A stretch of 64,000 nucleotides of DNA, from assembly GCA_022059125.1 (NCBI GenBank), contig JAEUWY010000005.1, positions 186,001 through 250,000 on the forward strand, read 5' to 3'. Within the stretch, counting starts at the first letter, position 1; each line of letters starts with the position of its first letter. Below are positions 30,709 through 43,240 of the stretch, in pieces. Both the position numbers and the translations under genes were made by a program. Source of the stretch: Corynespora cassiicola. Its lineage: Eukaryota > Ascomycota > Dothideomycetes > Pleosporales > Corynesporascaceae. A model generated the notes under the pieces. The model searched no databases. It saw only the letters and a list, made by a program, of their open reading frames with translations, and was not told the origin of the DNA.

Positions 30709-33700
30709 ATGTCTACGCGTCAAAAGTCCTTCTTTGACCAGAACCAGAAGCCAAAGGTGCGTCGGACGCCCATCGCCCCATTTCACTCGCCCGCCCTTCC
30801 ATCACCGCTGACTGACTGATCCGCAGCGCCAGGGCCAATGGAATCGCCCGCGACCTCCAACCTTTGCCTACCACAATAGCAACCCCGCTCCCGTCCAGCC
30901 TGCACACCACGTCGTCTCGGGCCCCCCGATTGTGCCATCGTCTCAGACACGAAAGAAGCTCAAGTCCTTCCAATTCGTGCATGATACCCCCGCCGACCAG
31001 CCTGGCAAAGAGAACGCAGCCGTCGCCACCAGCACCAAAAGCGCACCCAAGTCTCCGACCCTCGCCGAGCAAGCTCCCACCATGGGCCTGAAGCCTGCCG
31101 AAACCCCCAAGGCCGCTCATTCAAAACCGTGTCCTCCCTCCACACCGGCCACCCGCTTGCCATTAGCCGATCTAGTGGGCAATGTGGACGACTCCAGGAG
31201 ATATGCGCAGCAGACCATTGTCTCTCCCGACGAGCAATTGGCCTGGCGCGGGTCGCAGCCCGTCAGCACACCTTTTATACAGCGCAAGAGGAAACGTGCT
31301 AGAAGCTCGTCGCCTGTGGGGCCATCGCAAGACGACGAAACGGAATTGGCCATTGAAGCGCAAACTCGTACACCTCTACCGGATCCAGCCAAAGAGCTTT
31401 GGAGTCGATATACAAGCAACAAGGGCACTCCGAACGCGCACAAGGCCGTTGCCTTTGCCCATCTCATCAACGATCCATCGCCCCGCTCGTCTTCGACCGC
31501 CGGCAGTGTCAGTGGCCTTCGACGATGGGCGAGCTGTGGCACCGAGTTTCCCGCGTCCACCAAGAAGAAGAAGAGAAAGACATTCGGTGTCTTCAAAGCT
31601 ACCAAGGATGCCAATGAAGACGTGTTTGCCATCGCCAGCTCTGATGGTGCCTTTCCTGGCCCCCAGGAAGAATCGAAGCTTGCCGGTATGGTGCAGCTGA
31701 TGCGCGAGTCGCTTCGGAATGCGCCCTCGGACCTACCCTCGAGTTCATCCCCCCTGCCGGATATCAGCGAACGATTCGCTGGCCCCGCCGAGTCTCCGCT
31801 GCAGAACCGTGGCCACCGGAATGGCTCCTCCCAGACACCCAACCACGACATGGGTGTAATGGATGAAGAAGTCACACGTGCCACATCGCGGACGTCGCAT
31901 AGCTCTTCTGACGAATTTGGCGATGCCGACTTTGACTATGACACGGTGAACACTCTCAAAATGTCCCAAAGCGGAGCCCAACAGGTCGAGAATGAAGCAG
32001 CCCCGCCAGTCGCACCCGTTAGCCCAGCTGCCGTTGCAACAATATCAGATGCAAACCAGCAGCCTACGATTGGCACAGGCAGTGACGACGAATTTGGGCT
32101 AGACGAAGACGATTTTGTTGCCGACTTGGAGCAGGTTGCTTCTTTGTATGATTGCAGGGCAGTAGAGTCGTCGATGGAACACCATGCAGAGCCATCTCTT
32201 GCAGCCTCGCACACGTCTGCTGCAACCCATGCCGGAGCACAACCTCCTCTTGTTGATCGAGTGGACGAAGATGATGATGATGATGATGATGATGATGAGT
32301 TTGGTGACGACATTGACGTGGACGACTTTGCTGCAGCCGAAGTGGCTGCGAGCCAGGCTCCTGCAATGACAGTACGTAACCTTGGTACTTCTTGTGACGA
32401 AACACTGCTGAATATTAAGAGTCAACAGGACGCTAGGGCCATTCAGCGGTATCTAATCAAAAGCGTAGAGGAAGGCTCTTATGTGACTGACCGTGGCTTT
32501 TCCTTGCCCGAAAAGGTATGTTGGACTTTGCTTCCGCTCCACAAATATTCTAACCATTGCAAGGTACTGTTGGTCGAGGAAGAAAAGACAAAACTATTCA
32601 AAGCCATCACCCTCCGACAAGCCTGGTACGATACGCCATGTGAGCCCAATTCATTTGTTCACGTCATTGGCAAATTCTCTTCTACCGGACAATGCTGCAT
32701 AGATGACCACCACAACATGCTCATTCTTCACCCGGATCATCTCATCTCCGCAACAGTAGTTGCAGATTCATTTACATGTCTACGGCGCGCTGTTCTTCAA
32801 GACCGTATCAAGGCAACCAGCCGAGCCAACGCTCCAATGCTCTACGGGACTCTTCTCCACGAGTTGTTCCAAGAAGCGCTAAAGGCAAACTGCTGGGATT
32901 CCGAGTTTCTGTCTGACACCATTGACATGCTACTGCCTGCAAAGTTTGAGACTATACTCGAAATCAACCTATCTTGCCTGCAGGTCAAAGAACATATGAG
33001 CAGCAAGCTGCCAGAACTTCAGGCATGGGCAGAGGTGTTTGTTCGGGCACAGCCTAGAGTGAGACAAACACGCCGTTTCACAATTTTGGCCAAAGCTGAC
33101 TCTTTACAGGCCGATGCAATTGTACGAGAGCGGAACGGCCGCCAATCTACTATGAGCATCAACAAACTTCTCGATGTGGAGGAGCACGTGTGGTCGCCAA
33201 TGTATGGCCTCAAGGGAAACATAGACGCTACTGTGCAGGTCGTGATGCAGGACGATCTTGGTCAGCGGACTTTGACAGTGCCCTTTGAGGTTAAAACGGG
33301 GAAGAATTCGTCCAATGCCAATCATGTGGCCCAGACAGCTTTGTACAATCTCCTATTGTCTAATAGATATGGTATGAACATTTTCATCATCCTAAACCCA
33401 ACTAACATATGTCAGATGTTGATGTTGCATATGGCATTCTATATTATCTCGAAACTTCCGACATTAGCCGTATACCGGCCATCCGCAACGAAATCATCCA
33501 CATGATCATCAAACGCAACGAACTTGCCTGCTATGTGCGACAGCGCATCGACCTTCCCCCAATGCTCAAAGAGGACTTCAAATGTGGCAAATGCTATGCT
33601 CAGGAGTCGTGCTTCCTATACCATAGGCTGGTAGAGGACGGCAACGGGGATAGGCTAAACAAGAAAGCCAAGGAGCGATATGACGAGCTAGTCAGATCTC

Positions 33701-36123
33701 TCAAGCCCTCAGACCAAGATTTCATGAAAAAATGGGATTCACTACTGACTAAGGAAGAGTCTGACATGATGAAGTTTCGTAGGGAGCTATGGACAATGCT
33801 CAGTACGGAGCGCGAGAAGCTGGGCCGATGCTTCTCCAACGTAATCTTGGATCCTGGCTCTGCATATGAAGAGAAGGGCGGCCAAAAGATTAACCGTTAC
33901 ACCTACACCTTCATTAAGCAGCAACCAAAGCCGGGCTTCTCTTTTACCGAGTCTCAGCTCATCGTTGGGGAGCCAGTTGTCGTTTCGGACGAGCAAGGCC
34001 ACTTTGCCCTTGCCAACGGCTACGTCACCAACGTGCAAAAGCGTCGCATTACAATCGCGGTTGATCGACGCCTGCACAATTCCCGAACCAAGCAGCCAGG
34101 CTTCAATTCCCAGACGAATCAGACTTTCGCCGGTATCATGGAGGTCACAAAGGAAGGCGAAACAACTCCGCAATATTTACAAGACAACGAGCCGGTGCTC
34201 TATCGTCTAGACAAGGACGAGTTCAGCAACGGAATGGCGGCTGCTCGAAACAACTTGATCCAGATCATGGACGATGGTGTCTACAAGGCTCGAGAGTTGC
34301 GCTCACTAATCATCGATGGCCGGGCTCCTGTATTCAGGAGCATACCTGCCTCTACCCAGTTGCCTCCAGCATCGCAGGCATCGATGAATTCCGACCAAAG
34401 AGCCGCCGTCGCAAAGGTCATGTCCGCCAAAGATTATGCCTTGGTCCTTGGGATGCCTGGCACAGGAAAGACTACGACCATTGCCCATATCATCCGGACC
34501 CTTGTCGCCCAGAAAAAGAGTGTTCTCCTCACCTCTTATACGCACACAGCAGTCGACAATATCCTTCTCAAGTTTCGAAACGATGACATGGGCATCCTGC
34601 GTCTAGGAGCAGCTGCAAAGATTCATCCTGAAGTGCAACAATTTGCAACCATTGGGGCTGAGCCCAAGGAAAGCCTCGAGGAGCTTGAAAAGTCATGGAC
34701 CGAGCCTCTCATTGTAGCAACGACATGTCTTACCATCAACCACCCAATCTTCAGCCGACGGGTGTTTGACTACTGCATTGTTGATGAAGCATCGCAGATT
34801 ACGCTTCCAGTCTGTCTTGGCCCCATTCGAATGGCACAAAAGTTCATACTGGTCGGTGATCATCACCAACTTCCGCCCCTGGTCCAAAACAAGAAGGCTG
34901 CCGAGGGCGGTCTGGATGTGTCTCTGTTCAAGCTTCTATGTGACGCACACCCAGAAGCCGTGGTCAGCTTGGAGCACCAGTACCGCATGTGTGCGGAAAT
35001 CATGCTTCTTTCGAACACATTCATCTACTCTGGACGACTCAAGTGTGGTACTCCAACAGTCGCCTCTCGACGGCTCGCTCTGCCGAACCCCCCTGGATTA
35101 TCGGCTCAGCATGGGAAAGTGCGGACTCTGCAACTTGATACGGAACCAAATTGCCCGGGTCCTGCATCAGCATCCTGTTGGCTATCACGGGCTTTAGATC
35201 CCGACTGCCCTGTCGTCTTCATCAACACCGACACCATCTCAACTAAACTCGAGACGCAAGTCGGCTCACGCATTACGAATCCACTCGAAGCTCGCCTCAT
35301 CACCCAACTCACAGTTTCCCTTTTGGCCCTCGGCGTCCCCGCCAACGACATTGGCGTCATCGCCTTCTACCGTAGCCAGCTCGCCCTTCTCCGCTCAAGC
35401 CTCGCATCCGCCCAAACGCAAACGCAAACGTCGGAGCTCGCAGCCCCTAGCACGGGCACCACGGCCGCCCCGGGCGTCGAACTCCACACGGCAGACAAGT
35501 TCCAGGGCCGCGACAAGGAGGTCGTCCTCGTGTCGTCGACGCGCAGCAACGATGACCAGGCCGTCGGCGACCTACTCAAGGACCAGCGCAGAATCAACGT
35601 CGCGCTCACGCGTGCGCGCTCCAAGCTCGTCATCCTCGGCAGCGAGCGCACGCTCAGCGGCAACGACCTTCTCACCGGACTGGTCGCGCTGTGCCGCGGC
35701 AAGGGATGGGTCCTGGACCTGAGCCAGGATATGGTGGATGCGCATCCGTTCGATGAGGGCGTCTCGCAGGCGCCAGTGCAGATGCTCCCGCCGCACACCG
35801 CGAGATTCGCGCCCCTGCTGGCAAAGAAGCCGCGCAGCACCCCCAGCCCGAGCCCCAGCCCGAGCCCCAGCCCGAGCCCTTCGGCGCGCAAACCTCGCAG
35901 AGTGCTGGGCGATGTCTCGGGCTCGGCGGTGGGGAATCGTGGAGTGCTAGGGTCGTCGCCTTCGCCGTCCAAGGCTCGGTCCAAGACGAGGGTGGCGGGG
36001 GACGGGGATGAGAATGCGGTGGGGGCAGCGAGGAGGGTTCCTGGCAAGGTTTTTACGGCGGGGAGGAAGGGCGTGCTGGAGGGGAGGCCGGTGCTGGGGA
36101 ATGTGTTTTATGAGGCTTTGTGA
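30709..36123 (+). CDS. DNA2: DNA replication ATP-dependent helicase/nuclease Dna2
   Basis: Processes long Okazaki flaps and resects double-strand breaks. Exons 30709-30756, 30827-32515, 32564-33371, 33416-36123; 5253 nt, 1750 residues. The disordered N-terminal third contains MSTRQKSFFDQ and a poly-Asp run (GAT repeat near 32270). The RecB-like nuclease domain (about 600-930) shows LHPDHLISATVVADSFTCLR, LYGTLLHELFQEAL, FEVKTGKN and Fe-S cysteines (FTCLRR; CGKCYAQESC). The superfamily 1 helicase domain has GMPGTGKTTT (Walker A, about 1194), IVDEASQI, GDHHQLPPL, LEHQYRM, TADKFQGRDKEVV and INVALTRARSKL. The tail has an SPSPSPSPSPS repeat. The 48-nt intron 32516-32563 is stop-free but its removal restores PEKVLLVEEEKT. 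A similar stop-free 48-nt segment 32372-32419 may also be an intron; it was kept. Confidence 0.95.
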
Positions 36124-36797
36124 TTGGCCGCCCCCTTTTTTCCCCATGTCTGGGGTGTTTGGTTTGAGAGTAAGAGGAGAGGAGGACTTGTTTATATTCG
36201 GGATTGATAATCGGGGGTTGGATGGGAGGTTGCAAGAGGGGGGTTTAGGTATTGTATAGGCTTCGATATTTGTTTAGCGAGGCGTTCTTTTTCGGGTGGT
36301 GAAACGATGGGTTGGGTATATATCAATAGTTGGGACTGGATGTTTTTACGGAACGATCACGACGTATACACCGGGTTTTTGGGAGGTTCATGTTGTCAGG
36401 ACTGGTGGTGAGCAGCCGAGTCCCCCTTGGCTGGATGTGTCGATGGGAAACGGCGTTGTAGGGCTGGCTGGCTGGTCGGTTGGCTAGCTAAGAATGCTGA
36501 TGATTTTGCGAATATAATCGTTTTGTCCGTCTATGTTGGGCTTTCAGGTTGGAGAGTGATGTGCACAGGATACAATCACCAAATCTACGAAATAGAATCG
36601 GATATTGTCGCTCTGGAGACTGCTCAGGGTGAGAAACATTCACAAGTAATTGGATCGTGTATGTGAGGTGTGACCAGAGTATTTTCTTCGCTCACAGGAC
36701 GGACAATATCTACCCATCCATCCATCCGTATACCCCAACGCCAAACCCAAAAAAAAAAACATTCCGTTCGCTTATTTCTAACAGTACACATCTCCCC
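36124..36797. other. Convergent spacer DNA2 / CWF19
   Basis: About 670 bp, AT-richer than its flanks, with probable 3' UTRs; nothing else seen. Confidence 0.5.
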
Positions 36798-39035
36798 TCA
36801 CCCCTCCGTAAGCACCCTCGTCCAATCAAACTTCTTCCACCCCTTCCTAAACTTCTCCACCCTGCGGTCCCCCTTATGCCACCGCCCCTGCCTCTTGATG
36901 ACCTCGATATCCGCATCCAACATGCCCCCCAGCGTCTCCCTGGCGAACAAATCCGCCTTCGGCCATCGCCTCTCATCCTCGACGATATGCCCCATTCCGC
37001 CATCGAGCTCGAACCACACATGGAAATATGGCATCTCCTTGGCAATGCTCTTGCGGAACGCCTGGCGGCCCAGCCCCTCGCGCGACGCCTTGAGCGTGTC
37101 GATGATCTTCTTGTGCTGCGTCCACTCGTCGTCTGCCTCGAGGATGGCCTCGCGGAAAAAGGCCGGGGCCGTGTCGCCCAGCTCGTAGGGGATGGGCACG
37201 GCGTTCATGGCGGCGTGCAGCTTGCGGCCCGGGTTGGCCGCGTTCTCGTAAAAGACGACGTCGCGACCCTGGTCGTGGTACATGCGCGTCAGGCACTTCA
37301 TGAAGTTGCGCATCTCCTCCCACTCGTCGTCGTCGCACTCGAGGAGGTTGGTGCGGTGCTGGATGGGCACGATGACGGCGCCGCCTTCGCTGATTTCGGG
37401 CTCAGTGGGGAGCGTCATGAAGACGCGGGTTGCGAGCGAAACGATCGGGGCGATCGGGAGTTGGGGCGGGGATTTGTCTTCGTGGTGGCAGAGCGGGCAG
37501 GAGTCGAGGATGCGGTTGGTGCGCTGGTAATCCGCTATGGCGGCATTCCGAAGGTTGATGGTGGACTTGGGCGCGCGAGTGGCCAGTTTCTCGGCGTTCT
37601 CGTCCATGTATTCAAGATCGTTCTACCGCGAGTTAGCAGCTGCATTCCTATAATGAACTATAAAACTTACGTCAAATTTGCCGTCCTTGGCAATTTTCTC
37701 CGCCAAAAGTCTTCCTTCGCCTCCAGCTTGTCCTTTTGTGCGCCTCTCTTGCCTGACCATGTCCTCAATACTCATGTCATCGTTTTCAACCACGGTTCCG
37801 CGCTCCTTGCCGCGCTTGTTCTCCATTGCTTTGACCTCGCCTTTGCGGCCTCCCGCAAGCATGCGGTTATCCATGGCATTCAACACAAAGATGTCCGAAT
37901 CTTTGCGGTTCGCAAAAGCTTCTGCTGCGACGTTGTATTCGGCTTCGAGCTCGGCCGCGTTTGGAGCTTTCTTCATCTGGGCCTTCATCATCTGGGCCTT
38001 GAGTCTGTTGAGCTCGGTCTGGTTGATAGTAACTGTTCTCGTAGATGGCTCAGGGTCAGGGACAACTTGGCCCTGGGGCAGCTCGTCCAGCTCTTCGTGG
38101 TGCTCGCGGTGGGGCCTGTGAATGCCAGCCTTGAGCCTCCTTTCCTCGTACAATTCGCCCGAGGGTTTGATCTTGCCCACGTAGTCTTTGCCATACATGT
38201 TGCGTCTGTCAAGCTCAATCTCTTCTTCCCTGGCTTCGTCAAAATCTCGGAGGTCGCCGTACTTTTCAAGTGCGACTTCCTCGACGGTTCGCCCAGTCTC
38301 ATCGGCGGTCCGATATATGCCCTTCAGCTTCATCATACGCCACTGGGATCCAGAATCGCCAAACTCATATGAGACTTCGCGCTGTGCGGGCTCTTCCTCA
38401 ATCTTGCCGTCCTCCTCTTTCACGTCGGCCAAGTGTCGGTTCAGCTCCGCATCGTGAATGCGCAGTGCGTGCTGAGTTTCAGCAGACGCCCTGACATAGG
38501 TTGTCTTCTCTTCCCTCTTCTTGCGCTGCACATAGTCCACATCCAAAGATGAAGGTGCCTGCATCCACGAGTCTCGTTCCAGGTTTGCACTGGCGACGTC
38601 CTCGAGTTGCTGGTCCAAGACATCGTCATCTGGTGGCACATAGTCTTTCCCCAGAGGCTCGACCTCAGAATCCGAATCTTCGTCGCGGTGCGACTTTCGC
38701 TTCCGCTTTATACGGTCCTCGTTGTCACTGGACGGAGATGCGCTTCGATGATGTCTATGTTTTCGGCGCGACCGTTCCTCGCGGTCGTCGTCACGCTCCC
38801 TCTCACGGCGCTTCCGACGTGCCCGCTCCTCAGATGTTTCGCGTTCATGGCGTGAGCGCTTGTGCCTGTGTTGTTCTCGGTCTTCGTCGTCGCGGTCGCG
38901 GTGGTGACGATGGCGGTGGTCTCGACCCTTGCTGGACTTGTGGTGTCTGTCCCGGCTGCGGCTCCGCTCGCGTTTCTTTCGCTCTTCCTTTGCCTTGGAC
39001 TCGGCAAGCTCCTTTTCGAAATCTTCAAGGCCCAT
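36798..39035 (-). CDS. CWF19: Spliceosome-associated Cwf19-like protein
   Basis: Late spliceosome factor thought to act with the lariat-debranching machinery. Exons 39035-37671 and 37622-36798; 2190 nt, 729 residues. The N-terminal about 120 residues are an RS/RD/HR-rich tail (RERSRSRDRHH, HRDRDDEDREQH). The middle is charged, with SYEFGDSGSQWRMMKLKG-type sequence. The C-terminal CwfJ domain 1 (SCPLCHHED, IVPIQHRTNLLECDDDEWEE, VVFYENA) is followed by CwfJ domain 2 (MPYFHVWFELDGGMGHIVED). The junction reads GKFD + NDLEYMDENAEK. A 571-codon antisense frame across this gene on the plus strand is a shadow. It is divergent from NPA3 across only 255 bp. Confidence 0.93.
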
Positions 39036-39290
39036 TTTTACGCTGGCCCAGGGCGAATGGTGTGGATGGGAGTTGGGATGAGGTCGCGGAAAGTTTCCAG
39101 GGACTGGCAGGCGCTAGTGGTGGTCGGAGCTTCCTGACATCACCGCCGATCCCCGTCAGCCCCGCCAAAGAATTTCTGAGCAGCTTCACTTTACCAGACA
39201 CTCAACTCGTCATTCTTTTACCCTACAACAAACCCGAGCACTCCTCCCAACGCCCACCAAGCTCGGTAAAATACACGCTATATCTGCATC

Positions 39291-40607
39291 ATGTCTGCCT
39301 CAAAGGCTCCCGAGGCCGCTCCAGCAGCCTCCGACTCGCCCGTGGCCATTGTATGCGTGGGCATGGCAGGCTCAGGCAAGACGACCTTCATGCAGCGACT
39401 CGTATCGCACCTATATACCCATGCGGATCCTACCGTCTCGACCCCAGAGGTACCCAAGGGTTCCGGCTCTCACCCGTACATTTTGAATCTCGACCCCGCC
39501 GTGCGCCATGTTCCCTTCACACCAAATATCGACATCCGTGATTCTGTCAACTACAAAGAAGTCATGAAGCAGTTCAACCTGGGCCCAAACGGTGGCATCT
39601 TGACCAGCTTGAATCTGTTTAGCACAAAGATTGATCAGGTCATTGGCCTCTTGGAGAAGCGGACGGCTCCTCCCGCACCAGAGCCTGCCACGGAACAGAC
39701 AACGGTAGAATTCTTGACTAATCAAGGGAAGAACACGCCTCCTAATCAGCAGCAGCAACAGCAAGTTAAGCACATTTTGGTCGACACGCCCGGCCAGATT
39801 GAGGTCTTTGTGTGGTCTGCCAGTGGTGAGATTCTGCTTTCCAGTCTGGCCAGCACGTTCCCCACCGTCATTGCCTACATCATTGATACGCCACGAACGA
39901 CGAGCACATCCACCTTCATGTCCAACATGCTCTACGCATGCTCGATCCTCTACAAGACAAAGCTGCCTATGATCTTGGTCTTCAACAAAGCCGATGCTCA
40001 GGACGCCCAATTTGCCAAGGAATGGATGACCGACTTTGAGGCATTCCAGGCTGCGCTCAGGAATGAGGAAGAGGGGGGTAGCTTTGGCGGGGAGGAGACG
40101 GCAGTGGGAGCGGGGAGCGGGTACATGGGCAGTTTACTGAACAGCATGTCGCTTGTTCTTGACGAATTCTACAAGCACCTGAGCGTCGTTGGCGTCAGTG
40201 CCATGACGGGCGAAGGCATGGACGATTTTTTTCAGGGAGTTGAAGAAAAGAGGCAGGAGTTTTTGCGTGACTACAAGCCTGAGCTGGAGCGCCGCAAGGC
40301 CGAGCGTGAAAAGGAAAAGGAGACGGCTCGGCAGAAAGAGTTGGATAAGCTCATGAAGGACATGAAAGTTGGGGGTGCGAGCAAAGGCAAGGGCACGCCG
40401 AAGGGGGCGGCGGAAACCGTCAGCGACGCAGAGGACGCGGATGAAGATGCGGGCATGGATGACTACGACTCTGACGAAGATATCGACGATGCGGATGGCG
40501 GTCTTGAGAAGCGCTATCAGCAGGCCTTGAAGGAGAACAGTGGTCCTTCGGCTTCGGGTGACGACTTCAGCTTCGCCAGGATGCTCCACAAGTCAAATCT
40601 CGGATGA
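39291..40607 (+). CDS. NPA3: GPN-loop GTPase 1 (Npa3/XAB1), RNA polymerase II assembly factor
   Basis: A 438-residue intronless frame. Npa3/GPN1 is a GTPase required for assembly and nuclear import of RNA polymerase II. The P-loop GMAGSGKT spans residues 24-31, the diagnostic LGPNGGI motif (GPN at 98-100) lies in [23 protein letters not shown] is switch 2, and VFNKADAQ is the NKxD guanine-specificity motif. The C-terminal tail is charged: lysine/glutamate-rich, then an acidic [20 protein letters not shown] stretch, as in fungal Npa3. A glycine-rich insertion [19 protein letters not shown] sits near residue 260. The GPN1 class is certain rather than GPN2/3 because of length and the acidic tail. 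The start ATG follows a C/A-rich leader. Confidence 0.95.
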   Translation: MSASKAPEAAPAASDSPVAIVCVGMAGSGKTTFMQRLVSHLYTHADPTVSTPEVPKGSGSHPYILNLDPAVRHVPFTPNIDIRDSVNYKEVMKQFNLGPNGGILTSLNLFSTKIDQVIGLLEKRTAPPAPEPATEQTTVEFLTNQGKNTPPNQQQQQQVKHILVDTPGQIEVFVWSASGEILLSSLASTFPTVIAYIIDTPRTTSTSTFMSNMLYACSILYKTKLPMILVFNKADAQDAQFAKEWMTDFEAFQAALRNEEEGGSFGGEETAVGAGSGYMGSLLNSMSLVLDEFYKHLSVVGVSAMTGEGMDDFFQGVEEKRQEFLRDYKPELERRKAEREKEKETARQKELDKLMKDMKVGGASKGKGTPKGAAETVSDAEDADEDAGMDDYDSDEDIDDADGGLEKRYQQALKENSGPSASGDDFSFARMLHKSNLG

Positions 40608-43143
40608 GCAGAGCAGCCATGATGATACGCCATCTGTTCGTCAACGCGCAGATGCATAGTTGACGCATTTGCTTCAGGTTCCTTGGTCACATCGGAATTC
40701 GCTTTGGATAGTATTCGCCAAGGATGATTGCAGATGAGTAAACCCTCCGCTTTCAGACATCTGACACCTCGATGCAGCGGCTTGCGTGAACTACAAGAGG
40801 GTTCTGAGCACGCCTTCGATAATGTGATGATGGTGTACCCGAGATCAGCCACCGCTCCCGTTGGTGGTCTGAATCATGTCTTGGACACAGACTGGATGAG
40901 GTGGGGGTATGCATATCAAACACTCGATTGAGAAGGGCATCGAAAAAGTCTGACGAAAATAACGATTCTATCCTGGCATGTTAAGCTTAGCTCGGCAAGA
41001 AAAGAAATATTCCGACCAAGTGCATGCATGCATATTTGATGTTTGGCCCCTGTGCTGCCTCATTGTACGTTTTTCCCCTCATTACTGTTACACTTGGGCG
41101 CACAGCAGCGGTATTACCCAGGTATGGCTGTCCCGACCCATCGAAGTCGGCCGTTGGGCCAACGTCTGTAACGCGTAGAAATCCAAAATCAGGTGCGTGG
41201 CTACAGCCCCTCCCCCCTGCCTGGTTCTCAGCTGCTGTTCAAAACTGCTCACTTCGGGATATCTGGCATGGCATCAGGGAGCCCATTGTTACTAGAAGAC
41301 GACACGGCAGGAGATACAACGCCAGCTCAGCCACCATGTTATGGAACCGCATGCAAGCCATGTGTCTGATTCCACGCAGGGGGGTCACGACATGCTGGCC
41401 CTTGCAGTGACAGGCCCGAGAGAGAAAGAGGGACCAGGAAAAAAAAAAAGAAGAGGCCAGACGAGACAGGAGAGGGAGGGGACTCGACGCCATCATGGCT
41501 TATCAGTTGACGCTTTTGACAACCCTGTACGCCCGCTTGGCTGGACCGGTCCGCCCGCCCCGTCACGCCCCGGTACCTGGCTGGCTGACTGGCCGGCTGG
41601 CTGTCTACAGGTACCCATCCATGTTCTCTGTACCTACCTACCTAAGCGCATTGCACCCGAGACTCAACTCGACTCGACTCGTCCTCGTTCTCGAGGCGAA
41701 GATGGTGGGGGTACGACGTGGCGAAATTATCATGCGTCGAGTAGAGCACACGGCTGGCTAGCTGAGCGAGAGAGCGAGCGAGTGGACGGCACGTCCGCAT
41801 GGCGTCGGCTGGTGCGACGCGTGAGGCTGGCTGGAAGAGCCGTGGCAAAAGAAAAATGATAAGAGAAAAACGGCGACGAAGACGTTGTTGATGAGCAAGC
41901 GACGAGGAAAATTTTTTCACTTTCATGTGTAGATGCCGAGCGGGAATTCCAGACCGCAAAGGTCGGTCGGTCAGTGGAGACGCGCTTTCTTTTTTGCCCT
42001 GGGAGTCGGTTTCGCAAGTTTTACAGAGGCGAATATGCCCATATTCTTTTTTGTTGTCGTTTTTTTTTTTGTTGGTTTCGCGTCGCGCAGGCGTTTCGTC
42101 TCGCAACGGACGGACATAACAGGCACAAAAAAACAAAAGCAAGGGGAAGAGATTGGCATGTCGAGCACACAAGAGCCGAGCAAGGCAAAGCAGCTGAATT
42201 ACTCGTAAACGAGCGAGTAACTGATCGGACGGAGACAAGCCTTCCGAAAGGCAGAGCAGATCAGGATCCACCCTTTGCTCAACCTCCGAATACGAGGGCG
42301 GTCAAGACGGATGTCCAGAGCTTGGTGGTGCCTGAATGGATGGATGAGTGACTGGGGGCTGGTCGTACTACATCCCAACCTCGACAACAATAACGAATAG
42401 CAGAGACATTGCGCACAATGGATGGATGGATAGCAAACTACTACCACCACCACCGAGCACAAGGCCGCCCATGATCCAAAACACCTTGATTTCTTTCTCC
42501 GCATCGCTCTCTTCGCGCCGATGCTGTCTTACCTATTTCTAGATCTGCGGGGAGGTAGGCGACGTCTTACGATCTGCAGCTGCCGCAGCAGTAGTAGCAA
42601 TAGTAGCAACTGCAGGCAAGCAGGCAAGCGGGCGTCTGAGACCCTCTAATCTCGCAACAGATCGCTCGCGTGCGAGCGTCCGCGAATGCGTGAGTGAGCA
42701 ACAAAAGCAACAAAGAGAGTTAGATAAACCGAGACATGTATGTATGTATGCATGCAGGCCTATCCGTCTGCGTGAGGTGTGGTGGTGGTGGGGTGTGTAC
42801 AACACAGCACAACACAACACAACCAAGCCAGGGTCCGGACATGCAGTCGGTCGACCACGAGAACACGGCGCGCTGTGCCTGGCTGTCTTACCCTGCCCTG
42901 CCCTGCCCTAACTTGCCCTGCACGTCGTCCCAAAAACCCAAAGGCGCAAGTTCATATTCTCAACGAAAAATGGCGGGCGACGGTGAGGACGAGGTTCGGA
43001 TGCGAGGCCGTTTGCGTCAGCGCATGGGAAGGGGAAAAAAAGAAAAGAAAGGGCAATTGGCCTGGCCTGCCTGCTAGCTAGAAGGGAGTTTACTCCGGTG
43101 GAATTTCTGTGTGTAATACACGGTCACATCACACTCGTACATG

Positions 43144-43160
43144 CACACACACACACACAC
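43144..43160. repeat. (CA)n microsatellite
   Basis: Eight and a half CA units, followed by CATACA-type degenerate units up to about 43182. Confidence 0.9.
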
Positions 43161-43219
43161 CCGCATACACATACATACACAAGAGGGATATGCACAGGTA
43201 GGTGGTGGAGTGGGGCCGA

Positions 43220-43240
43220 GGCAGGCAGGCAGGCAGGCAG
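43220..43240. repeat. (GGCA)n microsatellite, first copy
   Basis: Five tandem GGCA tetramers. A second tract of the same unit lies 1.2 kb further on. Confidence 0.9.

Noticed and set aside
36657..38372. 571-codon plus-strand open frame
   Set aside because: It runs antisense through both exons and the intron of CWF19, whose sense strand carries clear CwfJ domains. The antisense translation has no motif; it is a GC-rich shadow frame.
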